A DNA stretch of 64,000 nucleotides from Mycolicibacterium malmesburyense (GCF_001050015.1 NZ_CVTB01000077.1:22872-86871); one strand, 5' to 3'. Positions 29,354-39,393 are shown, counted from the first letter of the stretch. Notes: generated from the letters alone by a model not told the origin. Numbers and translations: made by a program.

Positions 29354-30009
29354 CCGATCACATCCATCCGTCCCTGGACGCCCGCGTCACGCCCCAGGCC
29401 CGCTACATCCTGCCGTCGTTCATCGAGCACTCCAGCTTCGGTGTCAAGGAGTCCAACCCGTACAACAAGCTGTTCGAGGAACGCATCATCTTCCTCGGTG
29501 TGCAGGTCGACGACGCGTCGGCGAACGACATCATGGCCCAGCTGCTGGTGCTGGAGTCGCTCGACCCCGACCGTGACATCACGATGTACATCAACTCGCC
29601 GGGCGGCTCGTTCACCTCGCTGATGGCGATCTACGACACCATGCAGTACGTGCGGGCCGACATCCAGACGGTGTGCCTGGGCCAGGCCGCCTCGGCCGCC
29701 GCGGTGTTGCTGGCCGCGGGCACGCCCGGTAAGCGCATGGCGCTGCCGAACGCGCGCGTGCTGATCCACCAGCCCGCGCTGGCCGGCGTCATCCAGGGCC
29801 AGTTCTCCGACCTCGAGATCCAGGCCAAGGAGATCGAGCGGATGCGCACGCTGATGGAGGTGACGCTGGCGCATCACACCGGCAAGACGCCCGAGCAGAT
29901 CCGCAAGGACACCGACCGCGACAAGATCCTCACCGCCGAAGAGGCGAAGGAGTACGGCGTCATCGACACCGTCCTGGAGTACCGCAAGCTGTCCGCCCAG
30001 ACCGCCTGA
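29350..30009 (+). CDS. clpP2: ATP-dependent Clp protease proteolytic subunit 2
   Basis: This 219-residue subunit has Ser115 in [12 protein letters not shown] and His140 in [10 protein letters not shown], with the third residue in the conserved [10 protein letters not shown] block. ClpP2 forms the second ring of ClpP1P2 and is the face that docks ClpX and ClpC1. The N-terminal propeptide-like segment (about 1-20) is removed on maturation in M. tuberculosis. Translation is coupled to clpP1 through a four-base overlap. Confidence 0.96.
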   Translation: MTDHIHPSLDARVTPQARYILPSFIEHSSFGVKESNPYNKLFEERIIFLGVQVDDASANDIMAQLLVLESLDPDRDITMYINSPGGSFTSLMAIYDTMQYVRADIQTVCLGQAASAAAVLLAAGTPGKRMALPNARVLIHQPALAGVIQGQFSDLEIQAKEIERMRTLMEVTLAHHTGKTPEQIRKDTDRDKILTAEEAKEYGVIDTVLEYRKLSAQTA

Positions 30010-30098
30010 TCACAACTCCGCAACCGCACGAAACGGGTTCTCGAACCCCGTCGGCGTGGCAGGCTGTCTGCACCATTGGGCGGCAGGGCAGGAACGCG

Positions 30099-30422
30099 AT
30101 GAGGGTGGGGTTGCGCGCACGCTTCGGAACGACGGCGTTGGCGGCGGCGGCCGCGGTCTGGGGCCTGGCCTCCTTCGTGTCACCGGCGATCGTTCAGGCG
30201 CAGGAACCGGTCTGTCCCGCCGGGACGTATTGGGACGTCTACACGGATCAGTGCGTCCCCAATGACGTCGACGTGTACCTGAACCCGGCGCCGGTGGTGG
30301 GCCCCGCGGGCCCCGTCGGTGTCGGAGGAGTGGTGGGCCCCGTCGGCCCAGGCCCCGTCGGGCCGGGCCCCGTCGGACCGGGACCGGCTGGGCCGGGTCC
30401 CGCAGGCCCCGGACGCCGCTAG
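30099..30422 (+). CDS. Small secreted protein with collagen-like Gly-Pro-Val repeats
   Basis: This 107-residue protein has a signal peptide (cleavage after VQAQ near 35), a short mature domain with two cysteines (PVCPAGTYWDVYTDQCVPNDVD) and a tail of about 45 residues made of GPVGPGP and GPAGPGP units. Signal peptide plus cysteine knot plus Gly-Pro tail suggests a surface or envelope protein, but I do not recognise a family. The repeat units are also similar at the DNA level (GGCCCCGTCGG), so length may vary between strains. It stands between clpP2 and clpX. Confidence 0.7.
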   Translation: MRVGLRARFGTTALAAAAAVWGLASFVSPAIVQAQEPVCPAGTYWDVYTDQCVPNDVDVYLNPAPVVGPAGPVGVGGVVGPVGPGPVGPGPVGPGPAGPGPAGPGRR

Positions 30423-30716
30423 GTCCCGGGGGAGCCGGCCGGCGCCGTGCGTCCTGCCGGATTTTGGGTACTTTGGGTGCCGAAGCTCTCTCGGTCCGGT
30501 CACGGCGACGACACGCCAAAGACACGGTGGCGCGTTCGCCGGGGTCCGAGGGGAATCAGACGATATGTTGGCGCGAACACAATGAATACCACTGGCGCGA
30601 TTCGGCTTTATCGGTCGCCGCGCGCGGGAACAAACGGGTAGCGTCGGGTTCACCCCCCCGAGGCGACCACAGGAAAGAAGCTTCACCGGCTGCGAGGAAA
30701 GTAGGACCCCACCACC

Positions 30717-31997
30717 ATGGCGCGCATTGGAGACGGCGGTGACCTGCTGAAGTGCTCGTTCTGCGGCAAGAGTCAAAAGCAGGTTAAGAAGCTCATTGCG
30801 GGTCCGGGCGTCTATATCTGCGACGAGTGCATCGATCTCTGCAACGAGATCATCGAAGAGGAACTCGCCGACGCCGACGACGTGAAGCTCGACGAACTAC
30901 CCAAACCCGCCGAGATCCGTGACTTCCTCGAGGGTTACGTCATCGGACAGGACTCCGCCAAGCGGACCCTCGCGGTTGCGGTCTACAACCACTACAAACG
31001 GATCCAGGCGGGAGAGAAGACCCGCGATTCGCGCGCCGAGCCCGTCGAACTGGCCAAGTCCAACATTCTGATGCTCGGCCCGACCGGATGCGGCAAGACC
31101 TACCTGGCGCAGACGTTGGCCAAGATGCTCAACGTGCCGTTCGCGATCGCCGACGCCACCGCGCTGACCGAAGCCGGATACGTGGGCGAGGACGTCGAGA
31201 ACATCCTGCTCAAGCTGATCCAGGCCGCCGACTACGACGTCAAGCGGGCCGAGACCGGCATCATCTACATCGACGAGGTCGACAAGATCGCCCGTAAGAG
31301 CGAGAACCCGTCGATCACCCGCGACGTGTCCGGTGAGGGCGTGCAGCAGGCGTTGCTGAAGATCCTGGAAGGCACGCAGGCGTCGGTGCCCCCGCAGGGC
31401 GGGCGCAAGCATCCGCACCAGGAGTTCATCCAGATCGACACCACCAACGTGCTGTTCATCGTCGCGGGCGCGTTCGCGGGTCTGGAGAAGATCGTCTCCG
31501 ACCGCGTCGGCAAGCGCGGCCTGGGCTTCGGCGCCGAGGTGCACTCCAAGGCCGAGATCGACACCCAGGACCACTTCGCCGAGGTCATGCCCGAGGACCT
31601 GATCAAGTTCGGGCTGATCCCGGAGTTCATCGGCCGCCTGCCCGTGGTGGCGTCGGTGACGAACCTGGACAAGGACTCGCTCGTGCAGATCCTGTCCAAG
31701 CCCAAGAACGCGTTGGTGAAGCAGTACACCCGCCTGTTCGAGATGGACGGCGTCGAACTCGAGTTCACCGACGAGGCGCTGGAGGCGATCGCGGATCAGG
31801 CCATCCACCGCGGGACCGGTGCCCGCGGCCTGCGCGCGATCATGGAGGAAGTCCTGTTGCCGGTGATGTACGACATCCCGAGCCGCGACGACGTCGCCAA
31901 GGTGGTCGTCACCAAGGAGACCGTCCAGGACAACGTGCTGCCGACGATCGTGCCGCGCAAGCCGTCGCGCCCGGAGCGCCGCGACAAGTCCGCCTAG
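30717..31997 (+). CDS. clpX: ATP-dependent Clp protease ATP-binding subunit ClpX
   Basis: This 426-residue AAA+ unfoldase starts with the ClpX zinc-binding domain, C13-x2-C16 and C35-x2-C38 ([19 protein letters not shown]). It then has Walker A GPTGCGKT (about 122-129), Walker [10 protein letters not shown] and the pore loop GYVGEDVE. The IGF-type loop docking it to ClpP2 lies in the AAA domain. It recognises tagged substrates and feeds them to ClpP1P2. The 294-bp upstream gap contains no gene; a ribosome site-like AGGAAAGTAGGA precedes the ATG. Confidence 0.97.
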   Translation: MARIGDGGDLLKCSFCGKSQKQVKKLIAGPGVYICDECIDLCNEIIEEELADADDVKLDELPKPAEIRDFLEGYVIGQDSAKRTLAVAVYNHYKRIQAGEKTRDSRAEPVELAKSNILMLGPTGCGKTYLAQTLAKMLNVPFAIADATALTEAGYVGEDVENILLKLIQAADYDVKRAETGIIYIDEVDKIARKSENPSITRDVSGEGVQQALLKILEGTQASVPPQGGRKHPHQEFIQIDTTNVLFIVAGAFAGLEKIVSDRVGKRGLGFGAEVHSKAEIDTQDHFAEVMPEDLIKFGLIPEFIGRLPVVASVTNLDKDSLVQILSKPKNALVKQYTRLFEMDGVELEFTDEALEAIADQAIHRGTGARGLRAIMEEVLLPVMYDIPSRDDVAKVVVTKETVQDNVLPTIVPRKPSRPERRDKSA

Positions 31998-32158
31998 TAG
32001 CCGAGATCGACAGGGCTGAACTCAAGAACGGTCAAGCGGCCCTGGTGTAGAACTCGCGACGGCCTACGACGTCCTCCGATTGGGGGACAACGGATTCCAC
32101 CGTAGGATCGCCCGATCCGCCGAAGCGTTGGGCAGCTCGGCGATGTGAGCATCGTCGA

Positions 32159-33445
32159 ATGACCACGGTTACCGCGCCCACCCCCGCGTCCACGTCGTTG
32201 CGTCGCATCTCGATCGCCAGCTACGTCGGCTCGGCCATCGAGTTCTACGACTTCGTCATCTACGGCACCGCGGCCGCGCTGGTGTTCCCGACGGTGTTCT
32301 TCCCCGAGCTGGGTCACGTGATGGCGACGACGGCCGCGCTGGGCGCCTTTGCCGCCGCGTTCCTGGCCCGCCCGATCGGCGCGGCGGTGTTCGGCCACTT
32401 CGGCGACCGGATCGGCCGCAAGCAGACGTTGGTGATGACGCTGCTGCTGATGGGCATCGCGACCGTCGGCGTCGGCCTGATCCCGAGCACGGCGTCGATC
32501 GGCATCGCCGCACCGCTGCTGCTCATCACGATGCGGCTGATCCAGGGTTTCGCGGTCGGCGGTGAGTGGGCGGGCGCCGTGCTGCTGAGCGCCGAGAACG
32601 CTCCGGCGCACCGACGTGGCTACTACGGCATGTTCACCCAGCTCGGGCTCGGCACCGCGGTAGCGATGGCCAACGTGGTGTTCCTGCTGGTGCACCTCGG
32701 CTTCGGCGCACACAACGACGCGTTCCTGCAGTGGGGCTGGCGCATCCCGTTCCTTTTGTCGGCGGTGCTGATCGCGACGGCGCTCTACATTCGGTTGCGC
32801 GTGGAGGAATCGCCGGTGTTCGACGAAGAGCCGGCCGACCCGGCTACGCCGATCCTGGCGTTGCTGCGCCGCCAGGGCCGCCAGATGCTGCTGGCGTCGG
32901 GCGTCGCGGTGTGTGCCCCGATGCTCGTCTTCCAGGCCAGCACGTTCTTCACGCACTACGCCATCGACCACCTGGACTACTCGACGAACTTCGTGCTGCT
33001 CGTCGGTGTGATCGGCGGGCTGTGTCAGGTGTTGTTCGTCGTCGCGGCGGCCATGCTCAGCGACACCTATGGGCGCAAGCGCGTCGTCGCGGTGGGCTTC
33101 GCGATCGCGGTGCCGTGGTCGTTCGTGCTGTTTCCGTTGGTGCAGAACGGAAACCGGCTGGTGTTCGGCATCGCGATCGTGGCGACCTACGCGCTGATCG
33201 GGGTGTGCATGGGACCGTTGGCCGCGTTCCTGCCGGAGATCTTCGCGCCGCAGTACCGCTACACCGGCGCCGCGTTGGCCCACACGTTCGGGGCCGTCAT
33301 CGGCGGCGCGCTGCCGCCGGTGATCTCACCGACGCTGCTCAACTCCTACGGCGGCTGGGCCGTGGCGGTGATGATGGGCGCGCTGGCGGCGGTCAGCCTG
33401 GTCAGCACGGTGAAGCTGCCGGAGACCGCCGGATCGCGCCTCTAG
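32159..33445 (+). CDS. MFS transporter, metabolite:H+ symporter (MHS) type
   Basis: This 428-residue membrane protein has 12 predicted helices. The MHS/ProP-ShiA hallmarks are SYVGSAIEFYDFVIYGTAAAL at helix 1, GHFGDRIGRKQTLV in the loop between helices 2 and 3, RLIQGFAVGGEWAGAVLL, and ENAPAHRRGYYGM. Relatives import proline/betaine, shikimate, 2-oxoglutarate or citrate with protons; substrate cannot be read here. In M. tuberculosis an MFS gene (Rv2456c) occupies the same place between clpX and korA. It converges on fdhD with four bases between stops. Confidence 0.88.
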   Translation: MTTVTAPTPASTSLRRISIASYVGSAIEFYDFVIYGTAAALVFPTVFFPELGHVMATTAALGAFAAAFLARPIGAAVFGHFGDRIGRKQTLVMTLLLMGIATVGVGLIPSTASIGIAAPLLLITMRLIQGFAVGGEWAGAVLLSAENAPAHRRGYYGMFTQLGLGTAVAMANVVFLLVHLGFGAHNDAFLQWGWRIPFLLSAVLIATALYIRLRVEESPVFDEEPADPATPILALLRRQGRQMLLASGVAVCAPMLVFQASTFFTHYAIDHLDYSTNFVLLVGVIGGLCQVLFVVAAAMLSDTYGRKRVVAVGFAIAVPWSFVLFPLVQNGNRLVFGIAIVATYALIGVCMGPLAAFLPEIFAPQYRYTGAALAHTFGAVIGGALPPVISPTLLNSYGGWAVAVMMGALAAVSLVSTVKLPETAGSRL

Positions 33446-33449
33446 AAAG

Positions 33450-34274
33450 TCAGCGGACGATGCGGTCGGGCCGGGTGTAGACGTTCATCGACTCGCCCCG
33501 CAGGAACGCCACCAGCGTGAGCCCCGATGCGGCGGCCAGATCCGCGGCCAGCGACGACGGCGCCGACACCGCGGCCAGCACCGGAATGCCCGCCATCACC
33601 GCCTTCTGGGTGAGTTCGAATGACGCACGCCCGCTGACCAGCAGCACGGTCCCGGTCAGCGGCACGCGATCCTGCTCCACCGCCCACCCGATGACCTTGT
33701 CGACGGCGTTGTGCCGACCCACGTCCTCGCGGACGGCCAGCGTGGCGCCCTCGGAGTCGAACAGCGCCGCGCCGTGCAGGCCACCGGTGCTGGCGAAGAC
33801 CTTCTGGGCCTCGCGCAGTCGCGCCGGCAGCGCCGAAAGCGTCTCGGCGGAGACGGTCGACGGGTCGTCGCCGGGGGCGTGGCGGCTGCTCACCTGCACC
33901 GCCTCCAACGAGGCCTTACCGCATACCCCGCACGACGAAGTGGTGTAGAAGTTGCGCGTCACATCGGTGTCGGGCATCGCGACGTCCGGGGCCAGCGTCA
34001 CGTCGAGGACGTTGTAGGTGTTGAGGTTGTCGGGGCCGGCGCCCTTGCAGTAGCGCGCCGCCACGACGTCGTCACGCCCCGCGATGACACCCTCGGTGAG
34101 CAGAAATCCCTGTGCGAGCTCGACATCGGAGCCCGGCGTGCGCATCGTCACGGTGATGGGCGTGCCGTTGACGCGAATCTCCATCGGCTCTTCGACGACG
34201 AGGGTCTCGGGCCGCGCCACCGCGGCATCCATGGTCACATGCTGTACGCGCCGCCTGGCGGTGACCCGACCCAT
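33450..34274 (-). CDS. fdhD: Formate dehydrogenase accessory sulfurtransferase FdhD
   Basis: This 274-residue protein carries the FdhD signature [14 protein letters not shown] with redox cysteines C115 and C118, plus [13 protein letters not shown] and [13 protein letters not shown]. FdhD passes sulfur from a cysteine desulfurase to the bis-MGD cofactor before insertion into formate dehydrogenase-type enzymes. No formate dehydrogenase gene adjoins it; other molybdenum genes in the window are mobA (37913) and the molybdoenzyme at 58771. In M. tuberculosis fdhD lies elsewhere (Rv2899c), so this is a different position. Confidence 0.93.
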   Translation of the reverse strand: MGRVTARRRVQHVTMDAAVARPETLVVEEPMEIRVNGTPITVTMRTPGSDVELAQGFLLTEGVIAGRDDVVAARYCKGAGPDNLNTYNVLDVTLAPDVAMPDTDVTRNFYTTSSCGVCGKASLEAVQVSSRHAPGDDPSTVSAETLSALPARLREAQKVFASTGGLHGAALFDSEGATLAVREDVGRHNAVDKVIGWAVEQDRVPLTGTVLLVSGRASFELTQKAVMAGIPVLAAVSAPSSLAADLAAASGLTLVAFLRGESMNVYTRPDRIVR

Positions 34275-34380
34275 GACCCCACCCTAGGTCGAATCACCGG
34301 TCGATAACGTTTCCGTGCTGTTCATCGCGGCGCCAGCGCGCGAAGCGGCGTCATCTCCGCCCAGACGGCACAATGTATGC

Positions 34381-34527
34381 GTGCACAACGAACTCGAACC
34401 GCACCGTCGCACGCCGGCCTGGCGTGATCCGCTGTCGGCCGGCTTCCGCGCGCACCGCAGCCTGCTGCTGTTGCGCCTGCGCTGGCACGAACGCCGCGTC
34501 GAGGCGTCGGCGTCCGCCTCTTCCTGA
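34381..34527 (+). CDS. Possible small basic protein of unknown function
   Basis: A GTG-started frame would encode 48 residues, rich in Arg, His and Leu (AGFRAHRSLLLLRLRWHER in the middle). I see no ribosome-binding site, but it could be leaderless. There is no recognised family. It may equally be non-coding. Confidence 0.25.
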   Translation: MHNELEPHRRTPAWRDPLSAGFRAHRSLLLLRLRWHERRVEASASASS

Positions 34528-34677
34528 AAACCGGACGACCAGCAGCGGGACGGCGCTTGCTAGCGGCTACCGGACGGTAACTATTTCCTTAGGATTTTTG
34601 TCTCGCAGACGTGACGAATAACACAGTTTTGTCTCATAGGGGGTGTCGGCACACCGGCTGAGCTGTGCGTTCAATCG

Positions 34678-34703
34678 CTCGCCCGCGGCGCGCCGCGGGC
34701 GAG
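34678..34703. repeat. Perfect 26-bp palindrome upstream of korA
   Basis: CTCGCCCGCGGCG is followed immediately by its exact reverse complement, with no loop bases. As RNA it would fold into a very stable hairpin; as DNA it is a symmetric protein site. It lies 140 bp before the korA start and is not followed by a T-tract, so a terminator is less likely than an operator or RNA structure. Confidence 0.7.
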
Positions 34704-34842
34704 TCCGGTGAAGGGCTGCCTAAGAGAAGTGCAATAATCGGTACTGGCAGTGACATCAAAACTTTGGTGGACGTCCACCGTCGGCGCGTCGACTCGACTG
34801 TGACTCGGAGGACTTCACCACGCAGTGTGGAAGGCAGGCCTC

Positions 34843-36798
34843 GTGGCAGCGAAGGACAACGCGGTCAGTCCGGGGAGTGCGGGTCCTCGACAGAAGCTCG
34901 AGAAGGTCGTCATTCGCTTCGCCGGCGACTCCGGCGACGGTATGCAGCTCACCGGTGACCGGTTCACGTCGGAAGCGGCGCTGTTCGGCAATGACCTTGC
35001 CACACAACCGAATTACCCCGCCGAGATCCGCGCGCCCCAGGGCACGCTGCCCGGCGTGTCGTCGTTCCAGATCCAGATCGCCGACTACGACATCCTCACC
35101 GCGGGCGACCGCCCGGATGTGCTCGTGGCGATGAACCCGGCGGCTCTGAAGGCCAACGTCTCGGACCTGCCCCGCGGCGGGCTGATCATCGCCAACTCCG
35201 ACGAGTTCACCAAGCGCAACCTGGCGAAGGTCGGCTATGAGGCCAACCCGCTGGAGACCGAGGAGTTGTCCGACTACCTCGTGCAGGCCGTCCCGATGAC
35301 CACCCTCACGCTGGGTGCGGTCGAGTCGATCGGCGCCTCGAAGAAGGACGGTCAGCGCGCGAAGAACATGTTCGCGCTCGGGCTGTTGTCGTGGATGTAC
35401 GGCCGCGAACTCAAGCACAGCGAGGCGTTCATCCGCGAGAAGTTCGCGCGCAAGCCCGACATCGCTGACGCCAACGTGCTGGCGCTCAAGGCCGGCTGGA
35501 ATTACGGCGAGACCACCGAGGCGTTCGCCAGCACCTACGAGGTCGCGCCGGCGAAGCTGAAAACCGGTGAGTACCGCCAGATCTCGGGCAACACCGCGCT
35601 GGCCTACGGCATCGTCACCGCCGGTCAGCTCGCCGACCTGCAGGTCGTGCTCGGCACCTATCCCATCACCCCGGCGTCGGACATCCTGCACGAGCTGTCC
35701 AAGCACAAGAACTTCAACGTGCTGACCTTCCAGGCCGAGGACGAGATCGCCGGCATCGGTGCGGCCATCGGCGCCTCCTACGGCGGCGCCCTGGGAGTGA
35801 CCAGCACCTCGGGCCCGGGCATCTCGCTGAAGTCCGAGGCGATGGGCCTGGCGGTGATGACCGAACTGCCGCTGATCGTCATCGACGTGCAGCGTGGTGG
35901 GCCGTCGACCGGTCTGCCGACCAAGACCGAGCAGGCCGACCTGTTGCAGGTGATGTACGGCCGCAACGGTGAGTCACCGGTCGCGGTGGTCGCGCCCCGG
36001 TCGCCGTCGGACTGCTTCGACGTGGCCGTCGAGGCCGTCCGCATCGCGGTCAGCTACCACACGCCGGTCGTCATCCTGTCCGACGGTGCGATCGCCAACG
36101 GCTCTGAGCCGTGGCGGATTCCGGACGTCAGCAGCTACCCGGCCATCGAGCACACGTTCGCCAAGTCCGGCGAGCCGTTCCAGCCGTACGCGCGGGATCC
36201 GGAGACCCTGGCGCGTCAGTTCGCCGTTCCGGGTACGCCGGGACTCGAGCACCGGATCGGCGGCCTGGAGGCGGCCAACGGCTCGGGGAACATCTCGTAT
36301 GAGCCCAAGAACCACGACCTGATGGTCCGGCTGCGCCAGGCCAAGATCGACGGCGTCACCGTGCCCGACCTCGAGGTCGACGACCCGACCGGTGACGCGG
36401 AGCTGTTGATGATCGGCTGGGGTTCGAGCTTCGGGCCGATCGGCGAGGCCTGCCGCCGGGCGCGCCGCAAGGGCATCAAGGTCGCCCAGGCGCATCTGCG
36501 CAACCTCAACCCGTTCCCGGCCAACCTCGGCGAGGTGCTGCGGCGGTACCCGAACGTGGTGTGCCCGGAGATGAACCTGGGCCAGCTCGCGCTGCTGCTG
36601 CGGGGTAAGTACCTGGTCGACGTCCAGTCGGTGACCAAGGTGGAAGGCATGGCGTTCCTGGCCGACGAGGTCGAGGGCATCATTGATGCGGCACTGGACG
36701 GAACGCTCGGTGAGAAGGAAAGTGACAAAGCGAAGTTCGCACGACTGGCGGCGGCCACCGTCGAGGTCGGTGTGAGCGGTGTGGGAGCGAACGCATGA
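34843..36798 (+). CDS. korA: 2-oxoglutarate:ferredoxin oxidoreductase subunit alpha (KorA)
   Basis: This 651-residue subunit is a fusion of the gamma-type domain (about 15-190, VVIRFAGDSGDGMQLTGDRF) and the alpha-type pyrimidine domain (about 220 onward, with GNTALAYGIVTAGQ, YPITPASDILHELSKH and DVQRGGPSTGLPTKTEQ). With KorB it converts 2-oxoglutarate and CoA to succinyl-CoA, CO2 and reduced ferredoxin, an oxygen-tolerant anaerobic-type route used by mycobacteria alongside KGD. GTG 34843 is preferred because GGAAGG lies eight bases upstream. A 14-codon mini-frame connects it to korB. Confidence 0.94.
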   Translation: MAAKDNAVSPGSAGPRQKLEKVVIRFAGDSGDGMQLTGDRFTSEAALFGNDLATQPNYPAEIRAPQGTLPGVSSFQIQIADYDILTAGDRPDVLVAMNPAALKANVSDLPRGGLIIANSDEFTKRNLAKVGYEANPLETEELSDYLVQAVPMTTLTLGAVESIGASKKDGQRAKNMFALGLLSWMYGRELKHSEAFIREKFARKPDIADANVLALKAGWNYGETTEAFASTYEVAPAKLKTGEYRQISGNTALAYGIVTAGQLADLQVVLGTYPITPASDILHELSKHKNFNVLTFQAEDEIAGIGAAIGASYGGALGVTSTSGPGISLKSEAMGLAVMTELPLIVIDVQRGGPSTGLPTKTEQADLLQVMYGRNGESPVAVVAPRSPSDCFDVAVEAVRIAVSYHTPVVILSDGAIANGSEPWRIPDVSSYPAIEHTFAKSGEPFQPYARDPETLARQFAVPGTPGLEHRIGGLEAANGSGNISYEPKNHDLMVRLRQAKIDGVTVPDLEVDDPTGDAELLMIGWGSSFGPIGEACRRARRKGIKVAQAHLRNLNPFPANLGEVLRRYPNVVCPEMNLGQLALLLRGKYLVDVQSVTKVEGMAFLADEVEGIIDAALDGTLGEKESDKAKFARLAAATVEVGVSGVGANA

Positions 36799-36839
36799 CT
36801 GACACGAGCGAGGAGCGAAGGCGGATCGCGAATGACTGA
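36795..36839 (+). CDS. 14-codon mini-ORF bridging korA and korB
   Basis: The frame reads [14 protein letters not shown] and stops. Its ATG overlaps the korA stop (ATGA), it contains GAGGAG, and its TGA lies inside the first codons of korB (36837-36839). It could carry ribosomes from korA to korB. The peptide itself is unlikely to have a function and the arrangement could be chance. Confidence 0.3.
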   Translation: MTDTSEERRRIAND

Positions 36840-37902
36840 CTTAGCCGGAGCAGATCTCGGATTGACCGCGGGCACCAGCCTGGTGCCCACGACCGATCAG
36901 CCGCAGAAGTCGAAGGACTTCACCAGCGATCAGGAGGTCCGTTGGTGCCCGGGCTGCGGTGACTACGTCATCCTCAACACCATCCGCAACTTCCTGCCCG
37001 AGCTGGGGTTGCGCCGCGAGAACATCGCGTTCGTCAGCGGTATCGGCTGCTCGAGTCGCTTCCCGTACTACCTCGAGACCTACGGGTTCCACTCGATCCA
37101 CGGCCGCGCGCCGACGATCGCCACCGGTCTGGCCCTGGCCCGCGAGGACCTGTCGGTGTGGGTGGTCACCGGTGACGGCGACGCGCTGTCGATCGGCGGC
37201 AACCACTTGATCCATGCGCTGCGCCGCAACATCAACATCACGATCCTGTTGTTCAACAACCGGATCTACGGGCTGACCAAGGGGCAGTACTCCCCGACCT
37301 CGGAGGTCGGCAAGGTCACCAAGTCGACCCCGATGGGTTCACTGGACTACCCGTTCAACCCGGTGTCGCTGGCGCTGGGTGCCGACGCCACGTTCGTCGG
37401 TCGGGCCCTGGACTCCGACCGCAAGGGGCTCTCCGAGGTGCTGCGCGCCGCCGCCGCACACCGCGGCGCGGCCCTGGTCGAGATCCTGCAGGACTGCCCG
37501 ATCTTCAACGACGGTTCGTTCGACGCCCTGCGCAAGGAGGGCGCCGAGGAGCGGCTGATCAACCTCACCCACGGTGAGCCGGTCACGTTCGGAGCCAACG
37601 GTGAGTACTGCGTGGTGAAGTCCGGGTACGGGCTGGAGATCGCCAAGACCGCCGACGTCTCGGCCGACGAGATCGTCGTCCACGACGCCAATCTCGAGGA
37701 CCCGGCCTACGCGTTCGCGTTGTCGCGGCTGTCGGACCAGAACCTCGAACACATGGTGATGGGCATCTTCCGTCAGGTGAGCAAGCCGACCTACGACGAC
37801 TCCGCTCGCCAGCAGGTCGCCGCCGCCCGGAGCGAGAAGGCGCACGACACGGCCGCGCTTCAGTCGCTGCTTCGGGGCAAAGACACCTGGACCGTCGACT
37901 AA
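36832..37902 (+). CDS. korB: 2-oxoglutarate:ferredoxin oxidoreductase subunit beta (KorB)
   Basis: This 356-residue subunit binds thiamine diphosphate and a [4Fe-4S] cluster. Cluster cysteines C39 and C42 lie in [10 protein letters not shown] and C73 in GIGCSSR, with a further cysteine in [10 protein letters not shown]. The ThDP motif is [15 protein letters not shown] (112-125) with [26 protein letters not shown] is the conserved TPP-side block. The start at ATG 36832 lies 33 bp after the korA stop. It is likely co-transcribed with korA and mobA. Confidence 0.95.
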   Translation: MTDLAGADLGLTAGTSLVPTTDQPQKSKDFTSDQEVRWCPGCGDYVILNTIRNFLPELGLRRENIAFVSGIGCSSRFPYYLETYGFHSIHGRAPTIATGLALAREDLSVWVVTGDGDALSIGGNHLIHALRRNINITILLFNNRIYGLTKGQYSPTSEVGKVTKSTPMGSLDYPFNPVSLALGADATFVGRALDSDRKGLSEVLRAAAAHRGAALVEILQDCPIFNDGSFDALRKEGAEERLINLTHGEPVTFGANGEYCVVKSGYGLEIAKTADVSADEIVVHDANLEDPAYAFALSRLSDQNLEHMVMGIFRQVSKPTYDDSARQQVAAARSEKAHDTAALQSLLRGKDTWTVD

Positions 37903-37912
37903 CGTCTCGGTC

Positions 37913-38503
37913 ATGACGACCACCGTTCCGTTGGCCGGAATCATTCTGGCGGGCGGGGCTTCCCGCCGCATGGGCCGAGACAAGGCCACGCTGCCGTACG
38001 AAGGCGCCACGCTCGTGGAGCGAATGGTGGGCATTCTCAATCCGCGCTGCGCGCCGCTGTTCGTCATCGCCGCACCCGGACAGGCGTTGCCCGCGCTCGA
38101 CGCCGAGGTTCTGCGCGACGAGATACGCGGCGTGGGACCGCTGCTGGCGACCTGCCGGGGGTTGCGGGCGGCCGCCGATGCCGGAGCCGAACTGGCGTTC
38201 GTCGCCGCGGTGGACATGCCGCTGTTGACGACCGACCTGATCGATGAACTGGCCGGGCCGGCGGTCCGGCTTCGCGCGGATGTCGTGCTGCCCTGGGACG
38301 GCCGCGACCATTACCTGGCGGGCATCTACCGCACCTCGTTGGCCGAGCGCGTCGCCGAAATGGTGGACGCGGGGGAGCGCAGCATGCGCGCGCTGGTCGA
38401 GCGGGTCGACACCCAGCGGATCGTCCTGCCGAAGCAGCGTGGGCTGACCAACGTCAACACCGCGGCCGACCTCGCCGCGATACGCGACGCGCAAGTCGCC
38501 TAG
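37913..38503 (+). CDS. mobA: Molybdenum cofactor guanylyltransferase MobA
   Basis: This 196-residue enzyme attaches GMP to molybdopterin to make MGD. The nucleotide-binding N-terminal motif is [19 protein letters not shown] (11-29), followed by [14 protein letters not shown] with the metal-binding aspartate and the C-terminal [11 protein letters not shown]. It follows korB after ten bases, so all three genes probably share a transcript, as in M. tuberculosis (Rv2453c). Its product would serve bis-MGD enzymes such as the one at 58771-61104. Confidence 0.93.
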   Translation: MTTTVPLAGIILAGGASRRMGRDKATLPYEGATLVERMVGILNPRCAPLFVIAAPGQALPALDAEVLRDEIRGVGPLLATCRGLRAAADAGAELAFVAAVDMPLLTTDLIDELAGPAVRLRADVVLPWDGRDHYLAGIYRTSLAERVAEMVDAGERSMRALVERVDTQRIVLPKQRGLTNVNTAADLAAIRDAQVA

Positions 38504-39191
38504 CAAATTCCTATCGTGAATTGTCGTCAATTCGATTGATTACCGCTTGAATTCATGCCAGCGAATTCGTGTGCATTTCAGCGTGATATACGACGCAGAC
38601 CGTCGAATTGGTCGTCCCGCGATGAATGGCACGGCGCCGGCTCACAAGGCGCGAAGGGTGGTGAGGCGCAGGGGCTTTCGGCCGTGTCTTCGTTCGCCGG
38701 TGGCCGAATTTCGGTTCTCGAGCGTCCCGTTTCGTGGTGCGAGGCCCTGGATCAGCGATCGGCCGGCCCGGCGCAATTGCGCGGAAGCGACTTCCGAAGG
38801 CCTCTCGGGATGGTTCGTGGTCTTTGCCGGCTGGCAGGCCGCCTCGACCGACCGCGAAACGCATCCTCGCCGAACGGATTTCCGAAGTACCGAGGTCGGC
38901 GAATCGAAACTGTTCGGTCCCACCATGCGTCGCCCTTGTCGTGAGCGGTTGACACACAGGGGAATTGGACCTGCGGACTGCTCCGTGCGCCAGCGAAGAC
39001 GCCCGCCCTGCCCGAGTCGTTTGCCCGAAAACCGAGGCCCTTCTTCGCCGACACTGCGGGGTTCCGCGGGGCCGAACAGGTTCGCCACGAGGATTCCCGT
39101 GTTCCAGTTCACAAAATGGCCGTGAGATGACTCACGAAAAGTTTGGCGTCGGCCGGTTTTGGCGTCTCCGTCAAACGCGCGTATGACCTGG

Positions 39192-39231
39192 GATAACGAA
39201 ACACAATCACCGCCGTGATCGTTCCGTTATC
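39192..39231. repeat. 40-bp interrupted inverted repeat upstream of rpfE-like gene
   Basis: GATAACG (39192-39198) pairs with CGTTATC (39225-39231), then AAC with GTT after one mismatch, then ATCAC with GTGAT around a CGCC loop. The hairpin would be 15 pairs long with a small internal bulge. It could be a regulator site or an RNA hairpin; no T-tract follows. Confidence 0.6.
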
Positions 39232-39393
39232 TCGCCGCGACACGCCTTTGGTCGACATGACTTCGGCGGAGCCGATTTTGTACGGTCCAAATCGGCTCTA
39301 CCCGGAGCAAACAATTTGAAAACCACGAACCTGCGTGTGAGTGGGGCTGTAGGAGGCTCACAGACCTCTGGCGGCCGCCGGCGCTGACGCCCG

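Larger units (their letters stand above)
34275..34842. other. 568-bp intergenic region upstream of korA
   Basis: It holds one doubtful small frame (34381-34527), a perfect 26-bp palindrome (34678-34703) and AT-richer stretches such as ATTTCCTTAGGATTTTTG that probably include korA promoter elements. No other coding potential was seen. Confidence 0.6.

Noticed and set aside
30627..30650. GGAACA followed by GTT upstream of clpX as an ECF sigma promoter
   Set aside because: The spacer is 15 bases, shorter than the 16-18 seen for SigH/SigE promoters, so it was not listed as a feature.
38547..39125. Several open frames up to 192 codons between mobA and the first rpf gene
   Set aside because: None has a ribosome site, plausible codon use or recognisable motif, and frames on both strands are similarly open; the region is treated as non-coding.
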